NCBI RefSeq assembly: GCF_004923315.1
Contig: NZ_CP039649.1
Coordinates: 582,001-646,000, forward strand
Direction of reading: 5' to 3'
Length of the DNA stretch: 64,000 bases
Origin: Azospirillum sp. TSA2s
GTDB lineage: Bacteria > Pseudomonadota > Alphaproteobacteria > Azospirillales > Azospirillaceae
The notes below the pieces were generated by a model. That model did no database searches. It was not told the origin of the DNA and was given only the letters and a program-made list of their open reading frames with translations. This document shows, in pieces, positions 8,834 through 17,568 of this stretch (positions within the stretch are counted from its first letter, which is position 1; each line of letters opens with the position of its first letter). The translations under genes and the position numbers were made by a program.

Positions 8834-9316
8834 ATGCGCGGAATTTTTGCAGCGGCTGCCTGTGTTGCGGCATTCGCCTCGATCGGTACTGCCCACGCTC
8901 AGACCAAGATCGGCGTGTGGGACGTCAAGATCGACAAGGACTGCGCCATTAGCCAGGAATGGAAGACCGATTCCAAGGACACCGCCACCATCGCCCTGGC
9001 CTACACGAACAAGGGTCAGGCGATGGTGCTGATCTTCGGTGATTCCGCCTGGAAGCTGAAGGAGAAGGAAGATCTCACCATCTCCCTGTCGGTCGATAAG
9101 AAGTGGAGCGACAAGGTTCCGGGCGCTGCCATCGACAAGACGATGGCCGTCGTCGGTATTCCGGCAACCTCCAAGGCGATCGAGGCCCTGATGAACGGCC
9201 GCGAGCTTTACATGGAGATCGACGGCAAGAGCGACGATTACGCCTACACCTATTACCTCGACGATACCCGCAAGGCGATCTCCGCTCTGGAGGCCTGCCG
9301 CGCCCAGGCGCAGTAA
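8834..9316 (+). CDS. small secreted protein of unknown function
   Basis: A 160-residue protein with a Sec signal peptide: a positive start, a hydrophobic run AAAACVAAFASIG, and a likely cleavage after AHA at about residue 22. The mature part is small, Lys/Asp-rich, has two Cys (one early, one near the C-terminus) that could form a disulfide, and looks mostly beta. I do not recognise the family. AGGGA at 8817-8821 favours ATG 8834 (or GTG 8828) over ATG 8822, which would abut it. It lies between glutathione reductase and manganese catalase, which might hint at an envelope stress role, but nothing in the sequence proves that. Confidence 0.75.
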   Translation: MRGIFAAAACVAAFASIGTAHAQTKIGVWDVKIDKDCAISQEWKTDSKDTATIALAYTNKGQAMVLIFGDSAWKLKEKEDLTISLSVDKKWSDKVPGAAIDKTMAVVGIPATSKAIEALMNGRELYMEIDGKSDDYAYTYYLDDTRKAISALEACRAQAQ

Positions 9317-9582
9317 GCCTCTGCGGCACTCATCGGCAAGGGCACCCACCCGGACGTGAAAACCAGGGTGGGCACCCTGCACCACAGCCGTCTTCTGTAC
9401 GGAAGACAGTCCTTCCTGCCGCCGTTGGAATCCATCCGGCATAGCACTCCGAAACAGGCATTCTTCCTGGAACGCTTCTAAAGATCCTCGGTTGAGGACA
9501 GGGAGCGATCCGGTCCGGACCCGGTCGCGCCGATCCGCGGCCCCTGCTTAGCGGGCCATCAGACGCAGGAGGAGTCCCTCGC

Positions 9583-10488
9583 ATGTTCATGCACAACAAA
9601 AAGCTCATGTACACGGTTCGCGTGTCGGAGCCGAACCCGGTGCTCGCCAGCCTCATGCTTGAGCAGTTCGGCGGCCCGCAGGGCGAGCTTGCCGCGGCCA
9701 TGCGCTACTTCACCCAGGGTCTGGCCGACGAGGATCCGGGCCGCAAGGACATGCTGATCGACATCGCGACCGAGGAGTTGAGCCACCTGGAGGTCATCGG
9801 CTCCATCGTCGCCATGCTGACCAAGGGCGCCAAGGGCAAGCTGGCCGAAGGTGCGGAGGCGACCGCCGACCTGTACGCCAACATCACCCAGGGCAACGGC
9901 AGCCACACCCTGTCGCTGCTGTATGGCGGCGGTCCGGCGCTGGTGAATTCGGCCGGGCAGCTGTGGACCGGCGGCTACATCGACAGCATCGGCGAGCCGA
10001 CGGCCGACCTGCGCTCCAACGTCGCCGCGGAAGCGCGCGCCAAGATCATTTACGAGCGCCTCATCAACGTCACCGACGATCCGGGCGTGAAGGATGCGCT
10101 GGGCTTCCTGATGACCCGCGAGATCGCCCACCAGAAGAGCTTCGAGAAGGCGCTTTACGCCATCGACAACAACTTCCCGCCGGGCAAGCTGCCGGGCAAG
10201 CCGGAATACACCGACAAGTATTACAACATGAGCCAGGGCGAAGGCGACATGCGCGGCCCCTGGAACCAGGGCGCCCAGTGGGAGTTCGTCGACGTCAAGA
10301 TGGGCGACGCCCCGGTCAATGGCGGCGACGGCAACCCGACGGTCAAGCTCGCCGCGTCGGAACTGGCGGCGGTCAATGCCGTGGCCGCCCGCACGATGTC
10401 GAAGCCGGACTCCGATCCGACCACCGGCGCCGACCTGGGCGCGGGCCCGGGCGCCGGCAAGACCAAGACGACCACCGGCGGGCGGTAA
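9583..10488 (+). CDS. manganese catalase
   Basis: A 301-residue di-manganese, non-heme catalase that disproportionates hydrogen peroxide. The four-helix ferritin-like core is recognisable. Metal ligands are likely Glu35 (PQGELAAAMRY), Glu65 and His68 (ATEELSHLE), plus a Glu and a His in the later helices YERLINV and TREIAHQKSFEKAL. The end carries the family-typical LPGKPEYTDKYYNMSQGEG segment and a Gly/Thr-rich tail. A strong AGGAGGAG site precedes the ATG. It is unrelated in fold to KatA/KatG enzymes. Confidence 0.93.
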   Translation: MFMHNKKLMYTVRVSEPNPVLASLMLEQFGGPQGELAAAMRYFTQGLADEDPGRKDMLIDIATEELSHLEVIGSIVAMLTKGAKGKLAEGAEATADLYANITQGNGSHTLSLLYGGGPALVNSAGQLWTGGYIDSIGEPTADLRSNVAAEARAKIIYERLINVTDDPGVKDALGFLMTREIAHQKSFEKALYAIDNNFPPGKLPGKPEYTDKYYNMSQGEGDMRGPWNQGAQWEFVDVKMGDAPVNGGDGNPTVKLAASELAAVNAVAARTMSKPDSDPTTGADLGAGPGAGKTKTTTGGR

Positions 10489-10502
10489 GCTCCTCCGGCA
10501 TC

Positions 10503-10530
10503 GCCGTCCCCGTTACTGGGCGGGGACGGC
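10503..10530. terminator. stem-loop between convergent catalase and ampG genes
   Basis: Arms GCCGTCCCCG and CGGGGACGGC pair perfectly around an 8-base loop, immediately after the catalase gene and overlapping the stop of the leftward ampG gene. This is the usual place for a bidirectional terminator. There is no clear T tract, so the call is tentative. Confidence 0.45.
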
Positions 10531-11877
10531 GGCCTCCTCCTCCCGACGGTGCAGGCCCATCAGCCAGACCAGCAGGCACAGGGCCGGAACGGCGCCGGCC
10601 ATCGACAACAGGAAGAAGCTGACCCAGTCCATCCGCTCCGCCAGCCAGCCGGAGGAGGCGCCGAACAGGTCGCCACCCAGCTTGTAGAGGCTGGACAGCA
10701 GCGCATATTGCGTCGCGGTGTAGGCAACGTTGCACAGGCTGGACAGATAGGCGACGAAGGCGGACGTCGCGATGCCGGCGCAGACATTCTCCACCGCCAC
10801 CGTCATCGCCAGGGTCGACACGTCGTTGCCGTTCCAGGCCAGCACGACATAGCCCAGGTTCGACACCATCTGCAGGATGCCGCCGATCATCAGGCCGCGC
10901 AGAACCCCGACCTTGCCCACCAGCAACCCGCCCAGCAACCCGCCGGCGATGGTCGCCCACAGCCCGAACAGCTTGCTGACGTTGGCGATCTCCACCTTGG
11001 TGAAGCCCAGGCTGATGTAGAAGGTCGAGGACATCTGCCCGGCCAGCACCTCCCCCAGCTTGTAGCTGGCGATGAAGGCCAGGATCACCACCCAGCCGCG
11101 CCGCTCCATGAATTGGGCGAAGGGCGCCACCACCGCTCCGTAAATCCAGGCGAGCACGACGGCGCTGCGGCCCGACAGATGCGGCCGGTGACCCAGCCAC
11201 TCCGCGATCAGCCTTTCGCGGGCGCTGGGCGGCGGCTCCTTCGGCTCGCGGCACAGCAGAATGGTGGCCATGCCGACCAGAACCAGCGCCGCCATCACCT
11301 CGTAGGCCGTGCGCCAGCCATGGTATTGCGCGATGTAGAGCGCGCCCGCCCCCGCCGCCATCATGCCGAAGCGATAGCCCAGCACCAGCACCGCAGCACC
11401 GGCGGCCTGCTGATGCTCCTCCAGCACCTCGACCCGATAGGCATCGACGACGATGTCCTGGCTGGCCGAGCAGAAGGCGACCAGCACGGCGCACATCGCC
11501 GTCCACCACAGGTCCTGCCCCGGATCGGTGGTGCCCAGCCCCAGCAGCGCCGCGATCAGCGCCGCCTGCGCCGTCAACGCCCAGCCGCGCCGCCGCCCGA
11601 ACAGCCGCGTCATCACCGGCAGCCGCAATCGGTCGATCAGCGGCGCCCACAGGAACTTCAGCGCATAGGGCATGGTGACCAGCGCGAAAAGCCCGATGTT
11701 GGTGCGGCTGACGCCCTGTTCGGTCAACCAGACATTCAGCGTGGCGCCGGTCAGCGCCAGCGGAAGCCCTTCGGAGAAGCCCAGGAACAGGATCGCCAGC
11801 ACGCGCGGGTCGCGGTAGACCCCCAGGGCCTGCGCCCAGGAGGACAGGCGCTTTGCCCGCCAGGATGTCGCTTTCAC
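10513..11877 (-). CDS. ampG: AmpG-family muropeptide permease (MFS)
   Basis: A 454-residue major-facilitator transporter with about 12 membrane helices. The N-terminal signature LGFSEGLPLALTGATLNVWL and the later LKFLWAPLIDRL are characteristic of AmpG, which imports GlcNAc-anhydroMurNAc peptides released during wall turnover for recycling. The start is GTG at 11877, with AGAGGAG about 9 bases upstream on the same strand. No beta-lactamase or other recycling gene is adjacent. Another MFS acetyl-CoA/saccharide carrier is possible but less likely. Confidence 0.82.
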   Translation of the reverse strand: MKATSWRAKRLSSWAQALGVYRDPRVLAILFLGFSEGLPLALTGATLNVWLTEQGVSRTNIGLFALVTMPYALKFLWAPLIDRLRLPVMTRLFGRRRGWALTAQAALIAALLGLGTTDPGQDLWWTAMCAVLVAFCSASQDIVVDAYRVEVLEEHQQAAGAAVLVLGYRFGMMAAGAGALYIAQYHGWRTAYEVMAALVLVGMATILLCREPKEPPPSARERLIAEWLGHRPHLSGRSAVVLAWIYGAVVAPFAQFMERRGWVVILAFIASYKLGEVLAGQMSSTFYISLGFTKVEIANVSKLFGLWATIAGGLLGGLLVGKVGVLRGLMIGGILQMVSNLGYVVLAWNGNDVSTLAMTVAVENVCAGIATSAFVAYLSSLCNVAYTATQYALLSSLYKLGGDLFGASSGWLAERMDWVSFFLLSMAGAVPALCLLVWLMGLHRREEEAAVPAQ

Positions 11878-12181
11878 CGGGGAGGCTCCTCTCGGGCGTG
11901 GTCGGTTGCCCCCGATGTATACTGGCCGCGGCCACGCGCCGCCAGCGGCCCTTGATATATCGGATGTCGGGACGAAGGCAGGGCGAAGTTCCTTTCATCT
12001 GAAATTACCAGCGGTGGCAGGCGACCTGTCCCGATGGCACAGCATTGCCGGCAGGCGGGCCGAAACTGTGGAAAAGTTACCCCGAGTCGCGCTATAGAGT
12101 ACCCCCCACGGGTTTCGCCGCCGGTCGTTCGCCGCCCGCCCGGCCCCCGTTCCGCAATCGTCAAGGAAGAGCAGGCGCGTC
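11878..12181. other. divergent intergenic region ampG / DAHP synthase
   Basis: 304 bases between divergent starts. It must hold both promoters. A GCTATAGAG block at about 12089 could be the -10 element for the rightward gene, but no matching -35 is convincing. No attenuator-like leader peptide or riboswitch was recognised. Confidence 0.4.
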
Positions 12182-13573
12182 ATGGTCGAGCGTTGGACAC
12201 CCGCCAGTTGGAGGACGAAACCGGCGAAGCAGTTGCCGACTTATCCCGACCAGTCGAAGGTCGAGGCGGTCGAGCAGCGCCTGTCCTCCTATCCGCCGCT
12301 CGTCTTCGCCGGCGAGGCCCGCCGGCTGAAGTCCAAGCTGGCCGAGGCCGCCGCCGGTCAGGCCTTCCTGCTGCAGGGAGGCGACTGCGCCGAGAGCTTC
12401 GCCGAGTTCCACCCCAACAACATCCGCGACACCTTCCGCGTCCTGCTGCAGATGGCCGTGGTGCTGACCTTCGGCGCCTCGATCCCGGTCATCAAGGTGG
12501 GCCGCATGGCCGGCCAGTTCGCCAAGCCGCGCTCGGCCGACATGGAAGAGATTAACGGGGTCGAACTGCCGTCCTACCGCGGCGACATCATCAACGGCTT
12601 CGACTTCACCAGCGACGCCCGCGTTCCCGATCCGGAGCGCATGATGCAGGCCTACACCCAGGCCGCGGCGACGCTGAACCTGCTGCGCGCCTTCGCCCAG
12701 GGCGGTTACGCCGACCTGCACAAGGTCCATCAGTGGACGCTGAGCTTCGTCGAGAAGTCGCCGGCCGGCGAGCATTTCCAGGAGCTGGCCAACCGCCTGG
12801 ACGAGACGCTGGCCTTCATGGCCGCCTGCGGCATCACCGCGGAGACGACGCCGCAACTGCGCGAGACCGACTTCTTCACCAGCCACGAGGCGCTGCTGCT
12901 GCCCTTCGAGCAGGCGCTGACCCGCGTCGACAGCACCACCGGCGACTGGTACGACGTGTCGGCCCACATGCTGTGGATCGGCGACCGCACCCGCCAGCCC
13001 GACGGCGCCCATGTCGAGTTCCTGCGCGGCGTGAAGAACCCGATCGGCCTGAAGTGCGGCCCGACCACCGACCCGGACGAGCTGATCCGCCTGATCGACA
13101 TCCTGAACCCGACCAACGAGGCCGGGCGCCTGACGCTGATCGTGCGCATGGGCTCCGACAAGGTGGCGGAGAAGTTCCCGCCGCTGCTGCGCAAGGTCCA
13201 GCGCGAAGGCCGCACCGTGGTGTGGTCCTGCGACCCGATGCACGGCAACACGATCAAGTCGACCACCGGCTACAAGACCCGCCCCGTCGAGCGGGTGCTG
13301 GCCGAGGCGCGCGGCTTCTTCGAGGTGCATCAGGCCGAAGGCACCCATGCCGGCGGCGTGCATTTCGAGCTGACCGGCCAGGATGTGACGGAGTGCACGG
13401 GCGGCGCCCAGGCCATCACCGACCACAATCTGGCGCTGCGCTACCACACCGCCTGCGATCCGCGCCTGAATGCCAGCCAGTCGCTAGAACTGGCCTTCCT
13501 GCTGTCGGAAAAGCTGAAGGAAGGCCGCCAGGCCCGCGAGGCCCAGCGCCGCGCAGCGATGGCTGCCGAATAA
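12182..13573 (+). CDS. class II 3-deoxy-7-phosphoheptulonate (DAHP) synthase
   Basis: A 463-residue plant/actinobacterial-type (AroAII) enzyme that condenses phosphoenolpyruvate and erythrose 4-phosphate, the first step of aromatic biosynthesis. Motifs seen are FLLQGGDCAESFAEF (metal ligand Cys69), KVGRMAGQFAKPRS, WSCDPMHGNT and THAGGVHFELTGQDVTECTG with further metal ligands. It is unrelated in sequence to AroFGH. It stands alone between divergent and convergent neighbours and ends at a strong terminator. Aromatic genes reappear at 27930-30050. Confidence 0.93.
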   Translation: MVERWTPASWRTKPAKQLPTYPDQSKVEAVEQRLSSYPPLVFAGEARRLKSKLAEAAAGQAFLLQGGDCAESFAEFHPNNIRDTFRVLLQMAVVLTFGASIPVIKVGRMAGQFAKPRSADMEEINGVELPSYRGDIINGFDFTSDARVPDPERMMQAYTQAAATLNLLRAFAQGGYADLHKVHQWTLSFVEKSPAGEHFQELANRLDETLAFMAACGITAETTPQLRETDFFTSHEALLLPFEQALTRVDSTTGDWYDVSAHMLWIGDRTRQPDGAHVEFLRGVKNPIGLKCGPTTDPDELIRLIDILNPTNEAGRLTLIVRMGSDKVAEKFPPLLRKVQREGRTVVWSCDPMHGNTIKSTTGYKTRPVERVLAEARGFFEVHQAEGTHAGGVHFELTGQDVTECTGGAQAITDHNLALRYHTACDPRLNASQSLELAFLLSEKLKEGRQAREAQRRAAMAAE

Positions 13574-13593
13574 CCAGCTGCCGAAAACAAATC

Positions 13594-13621
13594 GGGGGGC
13601 GCTTTCGGCGCCCCCCTTTTT
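13594..13621 (+). terminator. Rho-independent terminator of the DAHP synthase gene
   Basis: Perfect 9-bp stem GGGGGGCGC / GCGCCCCCC with loop TTTCG, followed by TTTTT. It starts 20 bases after the stop codon. It lies 10 bases before the end of the convergent binding-protein gene. Confidence 0.92.
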
Positions 13622-13631
13622 CATTCCCTGA

Positions 13632-14693
13632 TTACCGTTCGATTTCCTTGTTCCAGCGCTGGTTCCAATCCGGGCGCTTCTCGTTGATGACGTCCCAGTC
13701 CACCGTGACGGCGTTCTTCATGTAGCCCTGGAACTTGTTCATCTCGTCGGCGACGTCGGCCGGCGCCGTGACCTTGGTGTTGGAGGGGATCTGCGCGCCG
13801 TACTGCAGGGCGGCGAGCTGAGCCTCCGGCCCCAGCAGATAGGCGGCGAGCTTCTGCGCGGCCTCGTTGTCCGGGTTCTTGGCGACGACGCATTCGCCGA
13901 CCATCAGCACGACCGAGCCTTCCTTCGGCTGGGCATATTCCACCGGGATGCCCTTGGCCTTCAGGCTGCCGACGCCGGTCGGGGTCAGCGGGAAGATCGC
14001 CGCCTCGTTGGTCTGCACCATCTCGGCGATCTTGGCGGAGCTGGGGATGTATTCCAGCACGTTGGGGCCGATGGTCTTGCGCCAGGTGGTGAAGCCCGGA
14101 TCGACGTTCGCCTCGGTGCCGCCCTTGATTCGGTTGTACATCAGAAAGGCATGCAGGCCGAAGGAGCTGCTGGCGGCCGACTGGACGACAACCTTGCCCT
14201 TGTACTTGGGATCGGCCAGATCCATCCAGCTGGTCGGCGGCGCCCAGCCCTTCTCGTCGAACATCGCCTTGTTATAGGCCAGCCCGGTCATGCCCATGTT
14301 CACGCCGACGGCCATGTCGCCCTTCATGCGCGCCGACGGATAGACGTCGTTCAGCACCGGCGAGCTGTCCATCTTCTGGCACAGGCCCATGCCGATCGCG
14401 CGGTACATCAGCCCGTCGTCCAGGAAGACGACGTGCATCTGCGGATTGTCCTTCTGCGCCTGCAGCTTGGCCAGGATGTCGGACGAGGTGCCGGGAACCA
14501 CCACCACCTTGATGCCGGTCGCCTTCTCGAAGGCGGGGAAGACATGCTCGGTGTAGGTCTTCTCCATCGTGCCGCCGTTCATGCCGATATAGACCGTCTT
14601 GGTCTGGGCGGCGGCGGGGGTGGAGAGCGCGGCGGCCGCCGTGATGGCAACCGTGGCGAGACCGGTGAGCGACAGGGTACGCAAGCTGGGCAT
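13632..14693 (-). CDS. ABC transporter periplasmic binding protein, spermidine/putrescine (PotD) type
   Basis: A 353-residue solute-binding protein. A Sec signal peptide ends at about residue 30 (STPAAA-Q). The mature domain has the PotD-family layout: KTVYIGMNGGTMEKTY at the start, KATGIKVVVVPGTSSDILAKL, and later DLADPKYKGKVVV. The start is the ATG at 14693, preceded by AGGAC. It is the last gene of a seven-gene leftward operon (potA-potB-potC type, three dehydrogenase subunits, then this gene). The ligand need not be a polyamine: the coupled dehydrogenase suggests an amine, amino acid or opine-like compound. Confidence 0.88.
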   Translation of the reverse strand: MPSLRTLSLTGLATVAITAAAALSTPAAAQTKTVYIGMNGGTMEKTYTEHVFPAFEKATGIKVVVVPGTSSDILAKLQAQKDNPQMHVVFLDDGLMYRAIGMGLCQKMDSSPVLNDVYPSARMKGDMAVGVNMGMTGLAYNKAMFDEKGWAPPTSWMDLADPKYKGKVVVQSAASSSFGLHAFLMYNRIKGGTEANVDPGFTTWRKTIGPNVLEYIPSSAKIAEMVQTNEAAIFPLTPTGVGSLKAKGIPVEYAQPKEGSVVLMVGECVVAKNPDNEAAQKLAAYLLGPEAQLAALQYGAQIPSNTKVTAPADVADEMNKFQGYMKNAVTVDWDVINEKRPDWNQRWNKEIER

Positions 14694-14737
14694 GCATGTC
14701 CTCCAATGGGCCAAGGGGTGAAGTCTCGGGTGAAGTC

Positions 14738-15856
14738 TTAAGCGGTCGGTGAAAAACGGTCGATGCGGAAAGCCTCCAGCGGCATCGGCGTCTCGCCGCT
14801 GGTGACCAGTTCGGCCAGCGTCTGGCCGACGCCGGGTCCGATCTGGAAACCGGCGCCGGAAAAGCCGAAGGCGTGGAACAGGCCGGGCGTGGTGCGGCTG
14901 GGGCCGATGATCGGGTTGCGGTCGGGCGTATAGCCCTCCACCCCGGTCCAGCAGCGGATGACGTGGGCGTGGCGCAGCTGCGGGAACAACTCCGCCGCGT
15001 CGCGCATCAGGGTCAGCACGGCGTCGCGCTGCGGCCGGGCGCGGTCGGCGTCCAGCGCGAAGCCCCGCCCGCCGCCGACCACCATGTTGCCGCGCGGCAC
15101 CTGCCGGCCATAGACGCCGCCGCCCTCCACCCCGATGTTGACGTCGAGGAAGCGGGGCAGCGGCTCCGTCACCGCCATGTTGGGGTGGAGCGATTCCAGC
15201 GGCACCGGCTCGCCGAACGCCTCCGCCAGCCGCCAGGACCAGGCGCCGGCGGTGTTCAGCAGGAAGCGGGCGCGGACTTCCAGGGCATCGCCGCTCAGCA
15301 GCACGAAGCGGTCGCCGTCCTTCTCCACCCGGTCGACCGGCGTCTGTTCGCGCACAACGGCCCCCAGCGCCGCAGCAGCGCGGGCGAAGGCGGGGGAGAT
15401 GAGGCGGGGGTTGGCGTGGCCATCCTCCGGACAGAGCGACCCGCCGATGGCGCGGTCGCCCAGCGCCGGCCAGCGGCGGCGGAACTCCTCGCCGACGATG
15501 ATCTCCAGCCCCAGGCCGAAGCCCTGGCTGCGCTCGCGATAGGCGATCAGCGACTCAAGGTCGGGCTCGCTACGGGCCAGCTTCAGATGGCCGGAGCGGA
15601 TGTATTCGGCATCGGTGCCCAGCAGCTCCGGCAGGCGGCCCCAGATGGCGTGGGCGCGCTGGGACAGCGGCAGCTGCTCCAGCGGGCGGCCCTGTCGGCG
15701 CACACCGCCGAAATTGACGCCGCTCGCCTTGGCGCCGCACCAATCGCGCTCCAGCAAGGTCACCGACAGGCCAGCCTGCCGCAGGAACAGCGCCGCCGAC
15801 CCGCCGACGATCCCGCCGCCGACGATGGCGACATCGCACTCGATCCGTTCCCGCAT
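14738..15856 (-). CDS. FAD-dependent amino-acid/amine dehydrogenase, HcnC / DadA-type subunit
   Basis: A 372-residue flavoprotein of the glycine/D-amino-acid oxidase (DAO) fold. The N-terminal dinucleotide motif is DVAIVGGGIVGGSAALFL, and the C-terminal flavin segment is HAFGFSGAGFQIGPGVGQ. In HcnABC, opine oxidases and hydroxyproline dehydrogenases this is the subunit that oxidises the C-N bond. Its ATG overlaps the upstream stop in a TGATG arrangement with GGGAGG before it, so it is translationally coupled to the HcnB-like gene. The substrate is unknown. It could be sarcosine, glycine, an opine or a D-amino acid. Confidence 0.85.
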   Translation of the reverse strand: MRERIECDVAIVGGGIVGGSAALFLRQAGLSVTLLERDWCGAKASGVNFGGVRRQGRPLEQLPLSQRAHAIWGRLPELLGTDAEYIRSGHLKLARSEPDLESLIAYRERSQGFGLGLEIIVGEEFRRRWPALGDRAIGGSLCPEDGHANPRLISPAFARAAAALGAVVREQTPVDRVEKDGDRFVLLSGDALEVRARFLLNTAGAWSWRLAEAFGEPVPLESLHPNMAVTEPLPRFLDVNIGVEGGGVYGRQVPRGNMVVGGGRGFALDADRARPQRDAVLTLMRDAAELFPQLRHAHVIRCWTGVEGYTPDRNPIIGPSRTTPGLFHAFGFSGAGFQIGPGVGQTLAELVTSGETPMPLEAFRIDRFSPTA

Positions 15857-17241
15857 CACGCGACCTCCCGCCGCTCGGCACCGGCGGAAACCGGCAGCGG
15901 CTTGATCGGGGGCTGCGCCCGCAGGCGCCCCACCCCGTCAGGACTGGTGCCGAGCGTGCGGGACAGCAGTTCCGCCGTGGTGGCGCTGCACATGCGACCT
16001 TGGCAACGGCCCATGCCGGCACGGGTCAGCGCCTTGGCGCGGTTCATCTCGCGGGCCTGTCCGCTCCGCGCGACCTCGCGCACGGCGCCGGCGGTGACAC
16101 CTTCGCAGCGGCAGATCATCGTGTCGTCGGCGATGGCGTCGGCCCAATCCGCCGGGAAGGGGAAGGCCGCCGACAGGCTGCGGCGGAAGGCGGCGATGCG
16201 GGAGAGCCGGCCGTCCAGTTCCTTCACCCGTTTACCGTCCATCGGGCGGCCGAGATCCTCCAGCAGGGCCAGCGCCGCGCGCTCTCCCGCCAGTTCCGCC
16301 GCATCGGCACCGGAAATGCCGCCGCCGTCACCGGCCAGATAGACACCGGGAACCGAGCTGCGCCCTGCCCCGTCCCGCTCCGGCAGCCACGCGCGGTCGG
16401 CTTCATCAAAACGGAACCGGCAGCCGGCAAGGTCAGCCAGCTGGGTCTCCGACCGCAGTCCAAGGCCAAAGGCGACGGCGTCGCAGGACGTGCGCCGCTC
16501 CTGCCCCTGTGCATCGCGCCAGACCAGCGCATTGACCCGTTCGGCTCCCTCCGCACGCACCGGGCGGACGCCGTTGTGGATCGGCACGCCATGGGCGCGC
16601 AGCCAGCCGACATACAGCAGCCCCTTCGCCAGCGTGGCCGCATCGCGCAGCATGCCGGCGGTGGCGCGGGCCTGGGCGGCGAAGGGCGTGGTGTCGAACA
16701 CCCCCGCCACCTCGACCCCGGCCTTCAGATACTGGTAGGCCACCAGATAGAGCAGCGGCCCGGTGCCGAGGAAGGCCACCCGACGGCCGACGGCGCAGCC
16801 CTGGAACTTCAGCGCCACCTGCGACCCGCCGAGCGTAAAGACGCCGGGCAGCGTCCAGCCGGGGAAGGGCAGCACGCGGTCGGTGGCGCCCGTCGCCAGA
16901 ATCAGATGGCTGAAGGGCAAGGCCTCGCTCGCCCCGTCGCACAGCAGGTCGAGCGCGCCCGCCTCGCAGTTCCAAACCAGCGTGCGCGGGCGGTAGTCGA
17001 CGCGGTCACGGATGGCGGCCATGGCGCGGTGGACCGCATCGGCCTTACCCGCCTCGAAGCCATAGAGAGCCTTCTTCGGCCGGGTGAAGCCGCCATCCGG
17101 TGGCTGGCGATAGATCTGGCCGCCCCAGCGCGCCGCCTCGTCGACCACCACCGGACGCAGTCCGGCGGCGACCAGCCGCTCCGCGGCGCGGATGCCGGCC
17201 GGCCCGGCGCCGACGATGACGGGAGGGAGAGTTTCGCTCAC
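15856..17241 (-). CDS. NAD(P)/FAD oxidoreductase with C-terminal BFD [2Fe-2S] domain, HcnB / opine oxidase subunit A type
   Basis: A 461-residue protein. It has an N-terminal FAD motif (VIVGAGPAGIRAAERL), the ATGATDRVLPFPGW segment, a second Rossmann motif (VAFLGTGPLLYLVA), the flavin motif YLAGDGGGISGA, and a C-terminal BFD-like cluster domain with ICRCEGVT and GRCQGRMC. In HcnB and octopine/nopaline oxidase A it passes electrons from the catalytic subunit. The GTG start at 17241 forms a GTGA overlap with the small iron-sulfur gene. Together with its neighbours it makes a heterotrimeric dehydrogenase. Confidence 0.87.
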   Translation of the reverse strand: MSETLPPVIVGAGPAGIRAAERLVAAGLRPVVVDEAARWGGQIYRQPPDGGFTRPKKALYGFEAGKADAVHRAMAAIRDRVDYRPRTLVWNCEAGALDLLCDGASEALPFSHLILATGATDRVLPFPGWTLPGVFTLGGSQVALKFQGCAVGRRVAFLGTGPLLYLVAYQYLKAGVEVAGVFDTTPFAAQARATAGMLRDAATLAKGLLYVGWLRAHGVPIHNGVRPVRAEGAERVNALVWRDAQGQERRTSCDAVAFGLGLRSETQLADLAGCRFRFDEADRAWLPERDGAGRSSVPGVYLAGDGGGISGADAAELAGERAALALLEDLGRPMDGKRVKELDGRLSRIAAFRRSLSAAFPFPADWADAIADDTMICRCEGVTAGAVREVARSGQAREMNRAKALTRAGMGRCQGRMCSATTAELLSRTLGTSPDGVGRLRAQPPIKPLPVSAGAERREVA

Positions 17242-17528
17242 GACGTCCACTCCCCGCCGCTCACAAGGCGCATGCCGTCGGCGATGAAGGTGCCGCAGGC
17301 GCGCAGGCGCTCGCCCTCCTCCGTCCGCACCCAGCAATCCTGGCAGGCGCCCATCATGCAGAAGCCGGCACGCGGGCTGTCGGCAAACTCCGTCCGGCGC
17401 AGCCGCTCAGCATTGGTGAGCATGGCGGTCAGGATGGTGTCGCCCTCCAGCGCCTCCACCGGGCGCCCGTCGAGGGTAAATCGGACCACGCGCCGGCCCT
17501 GTTCGGCCACACGCTGCAGCAAAGCCAT
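17238..17528 (-). CDS. small [2Fe-2S] ferredoxin-like subunit, HcnA type
   Basis: A 96-residue protein with the plant-type [2Fe-2S] ligand pattern C-x4-C-x2-C...C in GFCMMGACQDC and RACGTF. This is the usual size for HcnA and for the gamma subunit of opine or hydroxyproline dehydrogenases. The ATG at 17528 is used rather than upstream codons because a GGAG precedes it and the protein then begins at the conserved domain. It starts 40 bases after the permease gene and overlaps the HcnB-like gene by GTGA. Confidence 0.85.
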   Translation of the reverse strand: MALLQRVAEQGRRVVRFTLDGRPVEALEGDTILTAMLTNAERLRRTEFADSPRAGFCMMGACQDCWVRTEEGERLRACGTFIADGMRLVSGGEWTS

Positions 17529-17568
17529 GATGACTGGTCTCCGAAGAGAGGACGGCCGGAGCGGACGC

